64,000 nt of DNA from Promerops cafer (taxonomy: Eukaryota; Chordata; Aves; Passeriformes; Nectariniidae). Each line of letters opens with the position of its first letter. The first letter of the stretch is position 1. Where the stretch lies: contig VZSE01002457.1 in assembly GCA_013398275.1 (NCBI GenBank), positions 124,001 to 188,000 of the forward strand. Direction: 5' to 3'. Positions 23,101 to 35,100 of this stretch are shown here, piece after piece. Both the position numbers and the translations under genes were made by a program. The notes under the pieces were generated by a model. It had not been told where the DNA came from. It ran no database searches and was given only the letters and a program-made list of their open reading frames with translations.

Positions 23101-26100
23101 TTTCATGGGTACAATCGGAGACGCGGCTTCATTATTTTATTTTTTTTAATTTTTTTTTTTCAACTTTGAAACCATTTGAGAAACTATATTAAGAATAGGC
23201 TTTGTGGAAACTGGGGTCAAAATGAGCAGAGACAATACATCCCTAATGAAACTTCCTTAAACCATCCAGCGACAAATTGGGCTTTTCATTCCCATTTCAC
23301 TCCAGATGTCAATGAAAGCACAGCTCCTTCTAAAGCAGCCTAATGTATGTAAACCATCGCAGGAAGCAGAGCCCGCAGAGCCTAGGAGACTGCAGATGGA
23401 GAGAAAAGGCTCCTGATTCCATAAAAATAACAAAACCTGTTTTACCATATTGTGCATTAAATATTGTTCATTTGCATACTTTCCATGGCGAGGTTCTCAA
23501 AGCCCACCATGTGGTGGACTTGTTGGAAGTCGGGAAAGAGACTCTTTCCCCAAATGGAGACGTGTTAGTAGAAGCTGCTGCTTAATTAGAAAACAAAAAT
23601 AGCTGGTTTCCTCTATATTTTTCCTCCTTTCCTAGGTTTTTTTTTTTCAGAGTGGATTTTTGGTTGTTTACATATAATTCAATAGAATTAGGAGGGGAAG
23701 CATAGGTGCAGGCACTGCAAAATAACTGGATTTCTGGTGGTTTACAGCCAGCCTGCTTGGAACAGGCAGCAGCAGGGATTCCTCCATGGAGAGTTTCCAG
23801 CAGATAGCCAGGCAGATTGTAAATACCTCTTAGATTGGTTTTTTCCATCTTTATATAGAATGGTGTGATTTTATTTGTATTTATTGTGCATCCATGGTTG
23901 AAGCATTGGGCGGTGCAAATGTGCAATGCCACAGGTTAATCAGAGGAGCCTAGAATATCCAGAGCTGGAAGGGGCTCACAAGGATCATCAAGTGCAGCTC
24001 CTGGCCCTGCACAGGACACCCCAAGGATCTCAACTAAACAGATTAAAAAGAAAACGTGCTCAAAGAGAAGGAAGAACTTTGGGGCAGGAGTCTCGTATGT
24101 GCAGGAGCTGGCAGGGTTTGGGGAAGGATGGATTGAGATGTTCTTGGAGAGAGCAGATTCCCTGTCTTACCAGCCATGGCTTGGACCCTGCCCATAGCAG
24201 GGGCTTGGAACGGGGTGATCTTTAGGGTCCCGTCCAACCCAAACCGTTCCACAGTTCCGTGCTGCCGATGCCTCTCGGCCTCGGGGATTCTGCGGGAGCG
24301 GTGGGTGGTATCCGAGCACAGGCCCCCATTAAGCCCAGCCCTGGAGAGCCCGGGCTTTGAGGCTGGAGGCTGCCAGCTCCCCATCAATCCCTTGGTTTAT
24401 AAGCTGCCAACGTAAAGAGTGCGGGGTGGGCGCCGTGCTCCGGAGGCTCCGGAGGGCTCCGGAGGGCCCTGGCATTCCAGGGCTTTGCGGCAGGCCCAGG
24501 GGCGGCCCACGCGCTCGGCCCCGGCCGGCGCCTTGCTGGGCAGGCTGCAGATCCAGCTGCGAGCTGGGAGATCCTTTCGGCTCTGCTTTTCCAGGAAAAA
24601 GCTGTTTTTAGGCCCACGGAGATCCCCTCGCTCCCCTCCAGGCTGCTGGGATGTGTTGTTTGTACACCTGCTTTTCCACAGCCTCACAGGACACGGGGCG
24701 TCCCCTCATGCCATGGGGCGTCCCCTCATGCCATGGTCCCGGGGCACGGCGCACCAAGCTGCCACCCTCGGTCCCATGGGAGTCCCCTCTGTGCCCAAAC
24801 AGGCTCTCTGGGCTGGGGAAATCCCCTCTGTGCCCAAACAGGGTGCTCGGGGCTGGGGGAATCCCCTCTGTGCCCAAACAGGGTGCTCAGGGCTGGGGGA
24901 ATCCTCTCTGTGCCCAAACAGGGCTCTCTGGGCTATGGGAATCCCCTCTGTGCCCAAACGGGGCTCTCTGGGCTGGGGGAATCCCCTCTGTGCCCAAACA
25001 GGGCACACTGGGCTGGGGGATGCACCCCAAATTTCCCAGGAGGTGGGTGGGGACACTGACACCTCCCAGCTGCTGGGACTTGGGGAGCCCAGGGGGACTT
25101 GCACTGGGGCAGGAGCTTTGGAGCTTTGGAGCTTGCAGCCTTGAATGTCCCATCTGATGGAAGCTTTGCAAATAATTAGCTTAATTAGACATCACATCTC
25201 CTGATTATTCCCATGAATATGGGTGAGTTGAGAGGGCTAGGGAAAATCCTTCCTGGAGAAATTGTTGGGGGAATTATTTTTTTAATCTATTGGAGCAGTT
25301 CTTTCTATAATTAATCACGAAATCTCTGCGTGGTTTGAGTTAGATGGGACATGAAATTCCATCTTCACTATCCCAGGTTGCTCCAAGCCCCATCCAGCCT
25401 GGCCTGGAACACTTCCAAGGATGGGGCAACCACAATTTCTACAATTTCTCTGTGCAACAAATAATATTGAGGGTGCCCTACTGGGGTTTTATTTAAAAGG
25501 TGATGGAGATAAAAGGAGGCCCGTGCTTGTCCTTCCTTCCACTGTCATTGTCACCTGCCTGCAGCCTCTGCTTTGACTCTGGGAAGGCCGATGGTGTTAA
25601 TTTGCTCCTTCTCCCTGTTCCCTTCTCCACAGCAGCAGCAGGAGATGCTGGCCATGAAGCATCAGCAGGAGCTGTTGGAGCACCAGAGGAAGTTGGAGCA
25701 GCACCGACAGGAGCAGGAGCTGGAGAAGCAGCACCGAGAGCAGAAACTGCAGCAGCTGAAAAACAAAGAGAAAGGGAAAGAGAGTAAGTGGCCAAAGCAC
25801 CACTCCTCTGGGTGCTGACAAGTGGATGGGAGCCATGAAGGAGCCTCAGAAAGCTGGAGGAACCTCCTCGAGGGCATGGGGAATTGAAGGGAAGAGAGAA
25901 ATGCATTTCTCTCTGCTTTATCTTCATTTTTGTCTCACTAAATGCCATTTTAGCATTTTTCAAAAGGAAGCGCATCCTCTCTTCCCTTGATTTAACATTT
26001 TTTGAAGTATTTTTGGCAGCATTCCTAATGGAGGCAGAATATTAAGCCCATAAAATACACCAGATGCACGCTGCACTCCTTTTCTCTTTCTGCTGCTCTG

Positions 26101-29100
26101 AATTTCACTCTATTTAAGAGGTAGCCGAGTTCTCAGCTCTCCCCTTTTTGAAGCATTTCCATTCATGAGGGGACTTTTTTCAGGAGGTTACAGCTTGTGG
26201 GTGCCTTCCCCACTCTGTGTCATTATGCACTTGAGGAGATCATTGTGGCCTCACAATGTCCCTTATCAGAGACACTCTGGGCTGCTTGTTTGGGCTTTTT
26301 CTACAAGTGAATGGGGGGAAAAATACCTCAGAATACCTCGACAAGTTGTGCCATCAACTGCTCAGGTCTGGTTTCACTATGGGAGATCTGGTGGAAGGAA
26401 GATGGGATGCTGGCTGGGAACTGGGAATAAGATAAAGCTCCAAGAACTTCTTCAGTAGGAAAAAACTGGGGTCTGGGAGGCCTTTTTAAGTGCTGGAAAG
26501 ACCAGAGGTGCAGAATCCCTAAACATTTCTACTTCCCCCTGCTGCTCCCATCAGCTGTTGATGTTTGATCCACGATTTGCTGGGCCTCTCCTCAGGCCAT
26601 ACTCATTAAAGTAATCTGAAAAGAAATTAAAACACCCGAATCTCTGGAAAATGGGAGCAAAGCTTCTTTTGGGTGAAACACAGAGGTGTAGAGGAAAAAA
26701 CACAGAATTCGGGGATGTTAAGTTGAAGATCCTGTTCCCATGGCTACAATTTTATTTTTAAGTTACTTTTTATTTAAGAAATGCTGTGGTGTAGAATCAT
26801 TATTGCACCTCAGTGCTTAAGGATACTTAAGTTATTTTTCTCACATCACAAAATTTGGCAAAGAGGAGCTAAAATTGTCCTGATCTGAAATATGAAGAGT
26901 GTGTGAGAGAGGTGGAGTTTGTTCTCCTTCCTTTTAACACCTCTGCTCTGGAGCCAGGCTGGGAGTGCTGGGGGTGCTCACCTGGAGAGGAGAAGGCTCC
27001 AGGGAGAGCTCAGAGCCCCTGCCAGGGCCTGAAGGGGCTCCAGGAGAGCTGCAGAGGGACTGGGGACAAGGGATGGAGGGACAGGACACAGGGAATGGCT
27101 CCCACTGCCAGAGGGCAGGTCTGGATGGGATATTGGGAATTAGGAATTGTTCCCTGGGAGGGTGGGCAGGCCCTGGCACAGGGTGCCCAGAGCAGCTGGG
27201 GCTGCCCCTGGATCCCTGGCAGTGCCCAAGGCCAGGCTGGACACTGGGGCTGGAGCAGCCTGGGACAGTGGAAGGTGTCCCTGCCCATGGCACAGAGTTG
27301 AAATTAGATGATCCTTAGGGCTCCTCCCAACCCAAAGCTCTCTGAGGTTCTGTGGTATCTTTCAGCTTCCAGTAGAGGATGTAAACCTTACACTCCAAAA
27401 ATATTGAACTTCAGGTCTTCTAAGTAACAGGTTTATGTCAAACTGACAGAACACAGCCAGGTTTGAGTGTTCTAAGGATGCTAATGGATTAAGGATGGCA
27501 CATTTTGAAGGGAGAAGGCTTTCAGGCATGCATTTGTCACCTCTTCTGCTACTCAGGAATTTATCTCCAGCTCTTAGCTTGAACTTTCCACCAAACCTAT
27601 ATTCCTGGAGCTGGTGAGAAATGCAGGGCTCCAAAAAAAGGGAATTTCCTTGCTTTGGTGTTTGAACCATTTTACACCTCCAGGCTGTGCCTTGGGGGAA
27701 TGCTGCAGCTCCCTGCTCCTGGGGAGAGCCCAGGAATTGTTCTCCCAGCATGTCAGATGTCACCTTGCCATCAAGCAGGGCGCAGGACACGAGAATATGG
27801 CAGGGTGATCTTTTAGTTCTTGTTCCCTTCAGAGGCAGCAGCTTCCCTGGCCTTTTCCTTTCCTCCAGCCCAGATATTTTCCAGTGGAGCTCCTGCCTTA
27901 CGCCACGGTGTGGATGAACCATCATTTTCCACGTGTGCCCTTGCCAAACTTGGGGTGCATTGCTCCGTCAGGAGCCCTGCCTGGGACTCTGGGCTGTCAG
28001 CCCGATGATCACTGGGATCCATCATGGCAGGGGAACAGCCTGCTCTCCATTGTGCAGGAAATCATGATGAGGGATTACACAGTTGACATTTTGGCTCTGC
28101 AGAATGACTGACTCCCTTTCTTTAATTTTTTTTTTAAATGTTAGGTTTTCTATTTGAAGCGAGATCCGCGCGCTTGTAAGTGAAGCGAGATGTTACGTCG
28201 GTCGTGGTGTGCACAGACTTGGGAACAAAGAGGTCCCTGTTCACAGGAGTTTTCAAGACAAAACCTACACATGAGCCACTGGGCTCATTCCCCTTCTGCT
28301 TTTAGATGTGACATTTAACAACTTGAGGGTGCACAAGACCCCTTTTCTTAAATAACTGTGGTTCAAAGAGAGCTGGGGTACCCCGGACAAGTGCTTTATT
28401 CTAAGTGTGCTTCTATGCAAGTGTAACATCCTCTTCTGGTGAAATAAACCCAATTTCATCTGTGTTTTCAAACATAACTTGTGAATCTATGCCAAGCTAA
28501 AGGGATAAAAAGGGAGAGCTCCTTACTGGAGGCGCTTTGTTCTTCTCTCTTTGAAAGCAAAGTTCTTCTTTTTTTTGGACTGGAAATGAAAGATTTGATT
28601 TGGGATCTATTTTAGAAATTTAAAATTCCTTCAAGTATTGATTTCATAACCTTTTTAATTTTATTTTTTTTTAATTGCAGGTGCAGTGGCAAGCACAGAA
28701 GTGAAGATGAAATTGCAGGAATTTGTGTTGAACAAGAAGAAGGCTCTGGCCCACCGGAATCTCAACCACTGCATATCCAGCGACCCTCGCTTCTGGTACG
28801 GGTAAGTGGTGCTGGTCTTCCTGGAGGGTTCAGCCAGTGCCACCTTTGTCCCCAGCTCCCTGAGGGAGCAGACCTGATGTGCTGTGGGAGGAGCCAGCAC
28901 AGTGACAGGAGCACTGTGCATTCCCAAAATGTGTTTTCCAGAGGGTTCCAGTGTGTGTGGTTTTTTTTGTCTGCTGCGATGGTGTCTCGGTGTTGTGTGT
29001 GTGGAGAGAGCTCTTTGTGTCATCTGTAATCCACAGTTACTCAAACTCACAACTTCTGCAGTCAGGGATCAGCTTTTATAAGTCCTCCAGCTTTTCACCC

Positions 29101-32100
29101 AGGATTTGATCCCACCTGGTGTTATAAAACTTGAACTTCAGTCAAATGAGGAAGAGTTTTTTATGTTCAGGAGCTGGAATTTGATGATCCTTGTGGGTCC
29201 CTTCCAACTCAGGCTATTCTAAGATTCAGTGAATTCCTGCAGCTCAGGATAGTTAAGCTTTGCATTTTAAAGCTTTTAACACTTACTGCTCTTCTTAATC
29301 TCTCAGACTTGGAAGTTTTGTTTACTTGGCTCTTACTGGAAGCATTCAGTGGGTCCAGTCTGCACTTCTAATCACAACTGCCCCAACATCTCTGTTTTCA
29401 ACTGAAAATATTCAACTGCTGGTCTCCAGTTTCAATTTCAGAAATCAGCTTTTTCATTGTAGTAAAGACAGTTAGAAAATTTGATGTGACTTGGACGTTT
29501 CCACTGCTGTGATTTTGTCACTGTCTTTATTAAATAAAAACCCGACGTGCTTTGGATGTTGGCTTTAGTGACCTTAAAATTCATGAAATTTTGAGTTACA
29601 AAAGTCATTTCATTTTGCCTTGAAATTCATGTTCAAGCTGAAGCACTGACAGTGTTTTAAGTTTTAAGAAATGAACGTGTGTACGGGGAGGATGAGGTCA
29701 TAGCCAGAAGATGTTTCCAAATTCCAGAAACTGAGCTGCAATGAAATTTGAAAGCTATCCCAGCTCTGAGCCAGGACAGAAATGCTGAAGTGGAGCTGGC
29801 AGAAGAATTCAGATATTATTGGAGGCAAAGTGAGATTGAACAGCTTTAATACATCTCTGAAAATCTAATCTGAGACTTGGGGATTTCATTAAAGGTGGTT
29901 GAAGACTCTGAGCCTCCATTTCTTTAAAGGATGGTTAAAATAACAGTTAATGCAGGAGTGGCACAAGGTCAGTTAGAATTCAGGTTGTCCAGAGCAGCTG
30001 TGGCTGCCCCTGGATCCCTGGCAGTGCCCAAGGCCAGGCTGGACATTGGGGCTTGGAGCATCCTGGGACAGTGGAAGGTGCCCCTGCCATGGCAGGGGTG
30101 GAATGGGATGGGCTTTAAGTCCCTTCCCATCCAAACCATCCTGGGATTCTCTGTGATGCAAGGCCAGGGCTGCTGCAGGTTTTTAGCCACGTTGTGTTTG
30201 GGGTTTCAGGATGTTTCCTCAGCTGATGCTGGGAACTTTCTGAGCACCAAAGTGTGGTTTGGGTTTGTGGTGGCCCTTATGCATCCAAACACCCCTTCCC
30301 TGTGATGCTCCAGGGGTGCCAACAGGCAGAGACAACACAAACCATTGCACAAAGATTTCAGGTCATGCCATCCCCTCATTCTCCATCTGTTTTGTGGTGG
30401 GGTGAGGATTGTTATTCTGGATTCTAACCCATGATGGACAAAGCCTTGGGGCCTCACAGCTCTTTCTCAGTGCTGAATTGTCCTGCTGAGCCCTCGAGGA
30501 GGGCAGATGGCAGCAGCACAGGATTTTTTAAATGCACCCTTCACTTGTTAAGGCAGAAGTTGAGGATTTTTTTCCTTTCCATTCTATTTTAAAAAAATTC
30601 TTTGTTTTTTTCCTTTTTTTTTTTTTTTTTTCCCCAAAAGGAGAATCAACCTTTAAATTCCTGTCATATTAGTATTTATTTATATGGCATCTCATAGGTT
30701 ACAAGTGAGCTCTGGAGACACTCCTGTCCCCACATAGCTGTGCTGTGATGCAGCTGGGTGGTGGCTGGGCTGAGCACACACGAGCAGGGCTTGTAGGAGA
30801 TCCACTCCACGCTCCCACTGCGAGCAGGCGAGGCAATTAAGTGGTAACAGATGCTGGGAGAGCCTCTCGAAGCAACACGCCTGCTTTTAAGCACTTCCCT
30901 TGGTCTTATTAAGGTTTGTGAATTCCTTTTTTTAAAAAAAAAATGGAAAGCATTGCTTGGGAAAAAACCCAGTCTCCTAAGGGTATTGAGCACCGTGATG
31001 GGCTGACGTCAGTGGCTGTGACAGGAAAAATGTTCTGCTGGCATGGAATCACAGAGGTGTTAGAGCTGGAAAAGACCTCTAGGATGATGTCCCATCCCTG
31101 GAAATGCTCAAAGCCAGGTTGGACAGGGCTTGGAGCAACCTGGGATGGTGGAAGGGGGTGAACAAGGTGGTCTTTAACCAGCCCAAACCACTCAGGAATT
31201 TTATGATACGCAACAGCAGAGGAGGTTCTTTGGAACTGCATTGTCATTCTGAACCCACTGGGCAGCCCAGCTCCCAGGACTTTCTGCTCTCTGTGATTTC
31301 CCTGGGAAGCTGTCAGCAGTGCTTGGGAAGCAGCCACTCCGTGTGCCAGCAGCCATGAAGGGCAGTTTAACTGAGTATTTGCATGGTGAGGAGGTACAGG
31401 GGTACAATTATACTTTAAATTACACATTAAATGATACATTGGATGGTCCCAACATCCACAGGTGTGAACACAGAACATTCCAGCACAGGCACACATGTCT
31501 GAATGTATATTCAGTGCACCTTGCTGAACATGACTGAAGAATGAAATATCGAATCATGAAATGGTTAAGGTTGGAAAAGACCTCCAAGATCATCACTCCA
31601 GCTTTTCTGTCTGTGCACGTGGGTGTTTGCAGGAGCTCAGGAAACAGGGGATGCCTTGAATGGAGGGATGTGCTTTCAGGAATGTCTGCAAGCTCCATGC
31701 AGTGTCCAGTTTCCCTTCCTCCCAGAGCTCTGCCATTCCTGAAGGGGCATGCAGACCAGTGCATGCTGCTGGAAGCAGTGTCAGACCCCAGTCCTGGAGC
31801 CAGGGAATGTATTCCTGTTTGCAGAGCTCAATATCTGTCATTCAGCAGCCCTGGAGCACATCTAAACAGGCCCTTTGAATTCCTGCACATTCCCTGACAA
31901 AGGGATGAAAATAGCTTCAATGTACTCGATTGTGCTGCTTAGGTCATGATTTAAAAAAAAAAAAAAAAGAAAAAGGGGGGGAAAAAAAAGTCTGTTGCTC
32001 ATACAGAGCCAAAAATGTCATTGTGCGACTTGATGGGGCTCAGGGCTCTTAGATGACAGCATCCAGGATTCCTGGGAGTGAAACATCTCTGCGTGCTGCC

Positions 32101-35100
32101 TTCCCATGGAATGAGCAGATCCCAGCAGAAAAGGCCACGTCTCTTCCCAGAAGGGATTATTCTTTATTCCAGCCTGGCTCTGCTGTGATTGCAGGTGAAG
32201 ATTGAAGTGTGCGTGGGGGCATTCAGGGGTGGGGATCTGGCACAGCACGGGCTGGGTGTGGGAAACACAGCCCTAAAGAGCCCCAAAAATCATTTTTCTT
32301 TATGTACAGAGAAGTCTGGATAATGAAGATGGGGGGGTTGGGAAACCACTTTCATTCATACTTCAATAGAATCCCAGAATGGTTTGGGTTGAAGGGACCC
32401 TAAAGCCTGTCCCATTCCACCCCCTGCCACAGGCAGGGACACCTCCCACTAGAAGGTCTGAGGGAGTAGAAAATGTTGATGTTCAAGTAAAATTTGCAGA
32501 GGGTTTTTTTTTTTTAATTACGTAGACAATTCAATGTGTTTTCCTAGTGTTTCATTTGCCCCTTATTTTTTGAAGGCTTTAACTTGCAGTGGAATTGATA
32601 CTCTGGATCTCAGCAAACAGCCAGCTTCTGAGCTGAGCTTGCACTCAAGGGATTGGTGCTGCTCAAGAAACGGCGTGAATTTGTGCAATTATCAGCTGGG
32701 AATGGCTTGTTTTGGTTCCTTGAAGAACCTTTTCTAGGAGATTATTTTCAGCTTTTTAGGCAGTACAAAATTTCAAATATTCACTTTTTTTTTTTTTTAC
32801 AAAATGTTTGCTTTCCATTGTCCCAAATCCTTTAGTATTTAGTAGAAATACGGGGTTTAAATTCTGTTTATTTAAAGTGAAGTTGCGAGAGCCCAGTGAG
32901 TGTCACCTGCATGGCTAAATCAGTCGTTCTGCTGATGGAGCTGCTCTGCTGACTGGAGCCTTCTCCCAGGCTTGTGGAGCTCCTGAGAAACAGCAAAGCT
33001 GGGCACAAGTCATTAAGCAGGAAAGATGCAGCCAACAAACTGGTAGGAGGCTGAGAAAACTCATTCATTATTTAATATCCTCAGCAAACAGACTGTAATT
33101 TACTTCCAGCAGCCTGCTCAAACAAAGCCATAAATTATCATCTCGGGGAAGTTCAGCTGGAAAGGTTCTGAGTGCTTTGGCCCCATCTCTGCTGAGCTCC
33201 TGGGATGGGAGGGCAGGCAGGAGGAAAGGCAGGGGGCCACCTGTGTGGCATGGCTGCTGCTGGCCAGGCTCAATGCTTCAGCCTTGGACTCTGTCTGCTA
33301 AGCCTGGGGTTTATTTTGGGGAGGGAAATGGTTCACTCGTGCTGAAGTTGAGGTCTCACCTGTGCTGAGATTAAGGAACATGACTTAGCAAAACCCAGCC
33401 CAGGTTACACTCTTAGAATTTATACTCGTGGTTAAATACCTGCATGAGCTGAGCCAAGGTGGAGTCTTACACTGAAAACTAAGTGAATTACCTTCCTGTG
33501 TATTGGATTTTAGTGGGGTTTTTTGTAGGGGTGCCCAGGAGGAGAACGCCTTTGCCTTTGCCCTGTTCCCCACTCCCTGAGGTAGCAGGCGCTGCTCTCG
33601 TCCCCTCTGTGTGTCACCGGCGTAAAGCTTGTCCCTTCTCCTCTTTCCTTCTGTGCAGGAAGACCCAGCACAGCTCTCTGGACCAGAGCTCCCCACCCCA
33701 AAGCGGCGTCTCCGGCACCTACAACCATCCAGTCCTGGGGATGTACGATTCCAAAGATGACTTCCCACTCAGAAAAACAGGTAGGGCTGCCCTTCCCTCA
33801 CCGCGCCGCCAGCCGCCGCTGCCGTCGCGCTCGGCCCTCTCATCTGCTCTGGTCTTCCTGAGGAAGAAGGGATGCTGCCAAAAAGCTGGATTCCAGGCCC
33901 TGCTTTGTCTCCCAGGCTCTCTCTCTGTCTGCTCCCCCACCACCTGTCACCGTGCTCCCAGTGTCCCAGGGAGCCTGGGGCTGCTCCGGAGCGTGCGAGG
34001 AGTGCGGGAGGCAGCAGAGTGTCAAAGTCTGGGAGATGTTTTCCCAAACACAAAGCTCACCCAGAGATCCGCACGTCTCCAGCCTGGCTATGCTTTGCTG
34101 AGTGAGAAAAGCACTGAGAAAAAGTTCATTTCTTGGGGGATTTGCATTTTATGTACGACTTTGTACCTGAGGTAAATAAGGAGGTTTGTGCCAGGGCGAG
34201 CACCGGGGCTTCCTGCGAGGGTTTGGTTCACACCTAGACAGTTCCCTCTCAGTCTGGCTTCTCCCTGCACGGTGGCTGAGCAGGTCAGTTATTCCTCAGG
34301 CCTGTATTATGTAAACCAGGTTGTTTGGCTTGGCTCTGCTCCGTAGCACATGCCTGAGCCAGCACAGCCTGGGCTCCCAACCCGGCCAGCTCAGGGCTGC
34401 TGCCTTCGGGGAACGGCCCCGCTTGGAGGGCTCAGCCTCACTCAGGGAGCAGTTCTGCTCACTGGCCATGCTGGGAATCCCTTCAGGACACCAAAAAAAG
34501 CTGCTTTGGAAAGATCACACAATCATTAAGGTTGGAAAAGCCCTCAAAGATCATCAGACCTTCAACCAGCACTACCGAGGCCACCTCTAACCCATGGCCC
34601 CAAGTGCCACATCCACAGGTTTTTTAAACACTTCCAGTGATGGTGACTCCACCACTGCCCTGGACAGCCTGTTCCAATGCCTGACCAGCCTTTTAGTGAT
34701 GAAATTTTCCCCTTTTGGGAATTTCTCACTTGGAACCATAGCACCTGCCCTGCTGGATGGATTCCCATCTGTGCAGTTGTCTGTTCCCCCTTGGGTTGGT
34801 TGCTTGATGAGTAACAAACACTTCAGCTGCACAGGAACCCAGTCAAAAATTGGCTCCAAGATGTGGGTTTTCCCTGGGCAAGGTTCCCCTGTGGCTTTGG
34901 GGATGGTACTTTTCACTGTGCCCTTCCTGGAGGACTCCAAAAGCCAAGCTTAGAAAACTGGATTTGCTGAAGGACAGGGCATCCTATCCTCTCTGCTCCT
35001 GGGTAATGGAAGAGCTTGCAGGCTGCCTTGGGGAATCACAGCGTTTCCACGCAGGGAAGCATCCCTTGGCACCAAACCTGTTGCTTAGGGCCTGTGGGCA

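Larger units (their letters stand above)
14190..25632 (+). other. HDAC4: HDAC4 intron A-B (11.4 kb)
   Basis: Phase 0, strong donor GTAAGG and acceptor CTCCACAG. It holds a CR1 almost at the donor, the 728-bp minisatellite (14765-15492), an antisense exon candidate with surrounding CpG-rich DNA (18465-18620), an 18-bp tandem repeat (21527-21593), a CpG cluster (24420-24570), and the 40-bp minisatellite (24781-25020), plus further CR1 pieces. Stretches 15500-16900, 17550-18230, 19690-21520, 21600-22810 and 23000-23940 are unique sequence without a nameable feature; 23130-23160 is a T-rich run. The intron is long enough to host regulatory elements, but none can be proven by eye. Confidence 0.85.
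28802..33658 (+). other. HDAC4: HDAC4 intron C-D (4.9 kb)
   Basis: Phase 2, donor GTAAGT, acceptor CTTCTGTGCAG. It contains small CR1 remnants, an inverted CR1 composite (31045-31206), a perfect CRE octamer (31004-31011), long homopolymer tracts (T-rich 30592-30633; A-rich then G-rich 31951-31988), and otherwise unique AT-rich DNA. Positions 29240-29980, 30160-30990 and 32460-33650 hold nothing I can name. Confidence 0.85.

Noticed and set aside
24781..25020. Regularly spaced 40-bp repeats considered as a CRISPR array
   Set aside because: There are no unique spacers between repeats, units are contiguous, and the context is a vertebrate intron.
24608..25171. Several ORFs of about 100-240 codons with Cys/Pro/Gly-rich repeats
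   Set aside because: Produced by six 40-bp minisatellite units; multiple frames on both strands are equally open and none resembles a known family.
30592..31988. Long poly-T and poly-A/G runs considered as processed pseudogene tails
   Set aside because: No adjacent cDNA-like sequence or open frame was found; they look like simple-sequence tracts.
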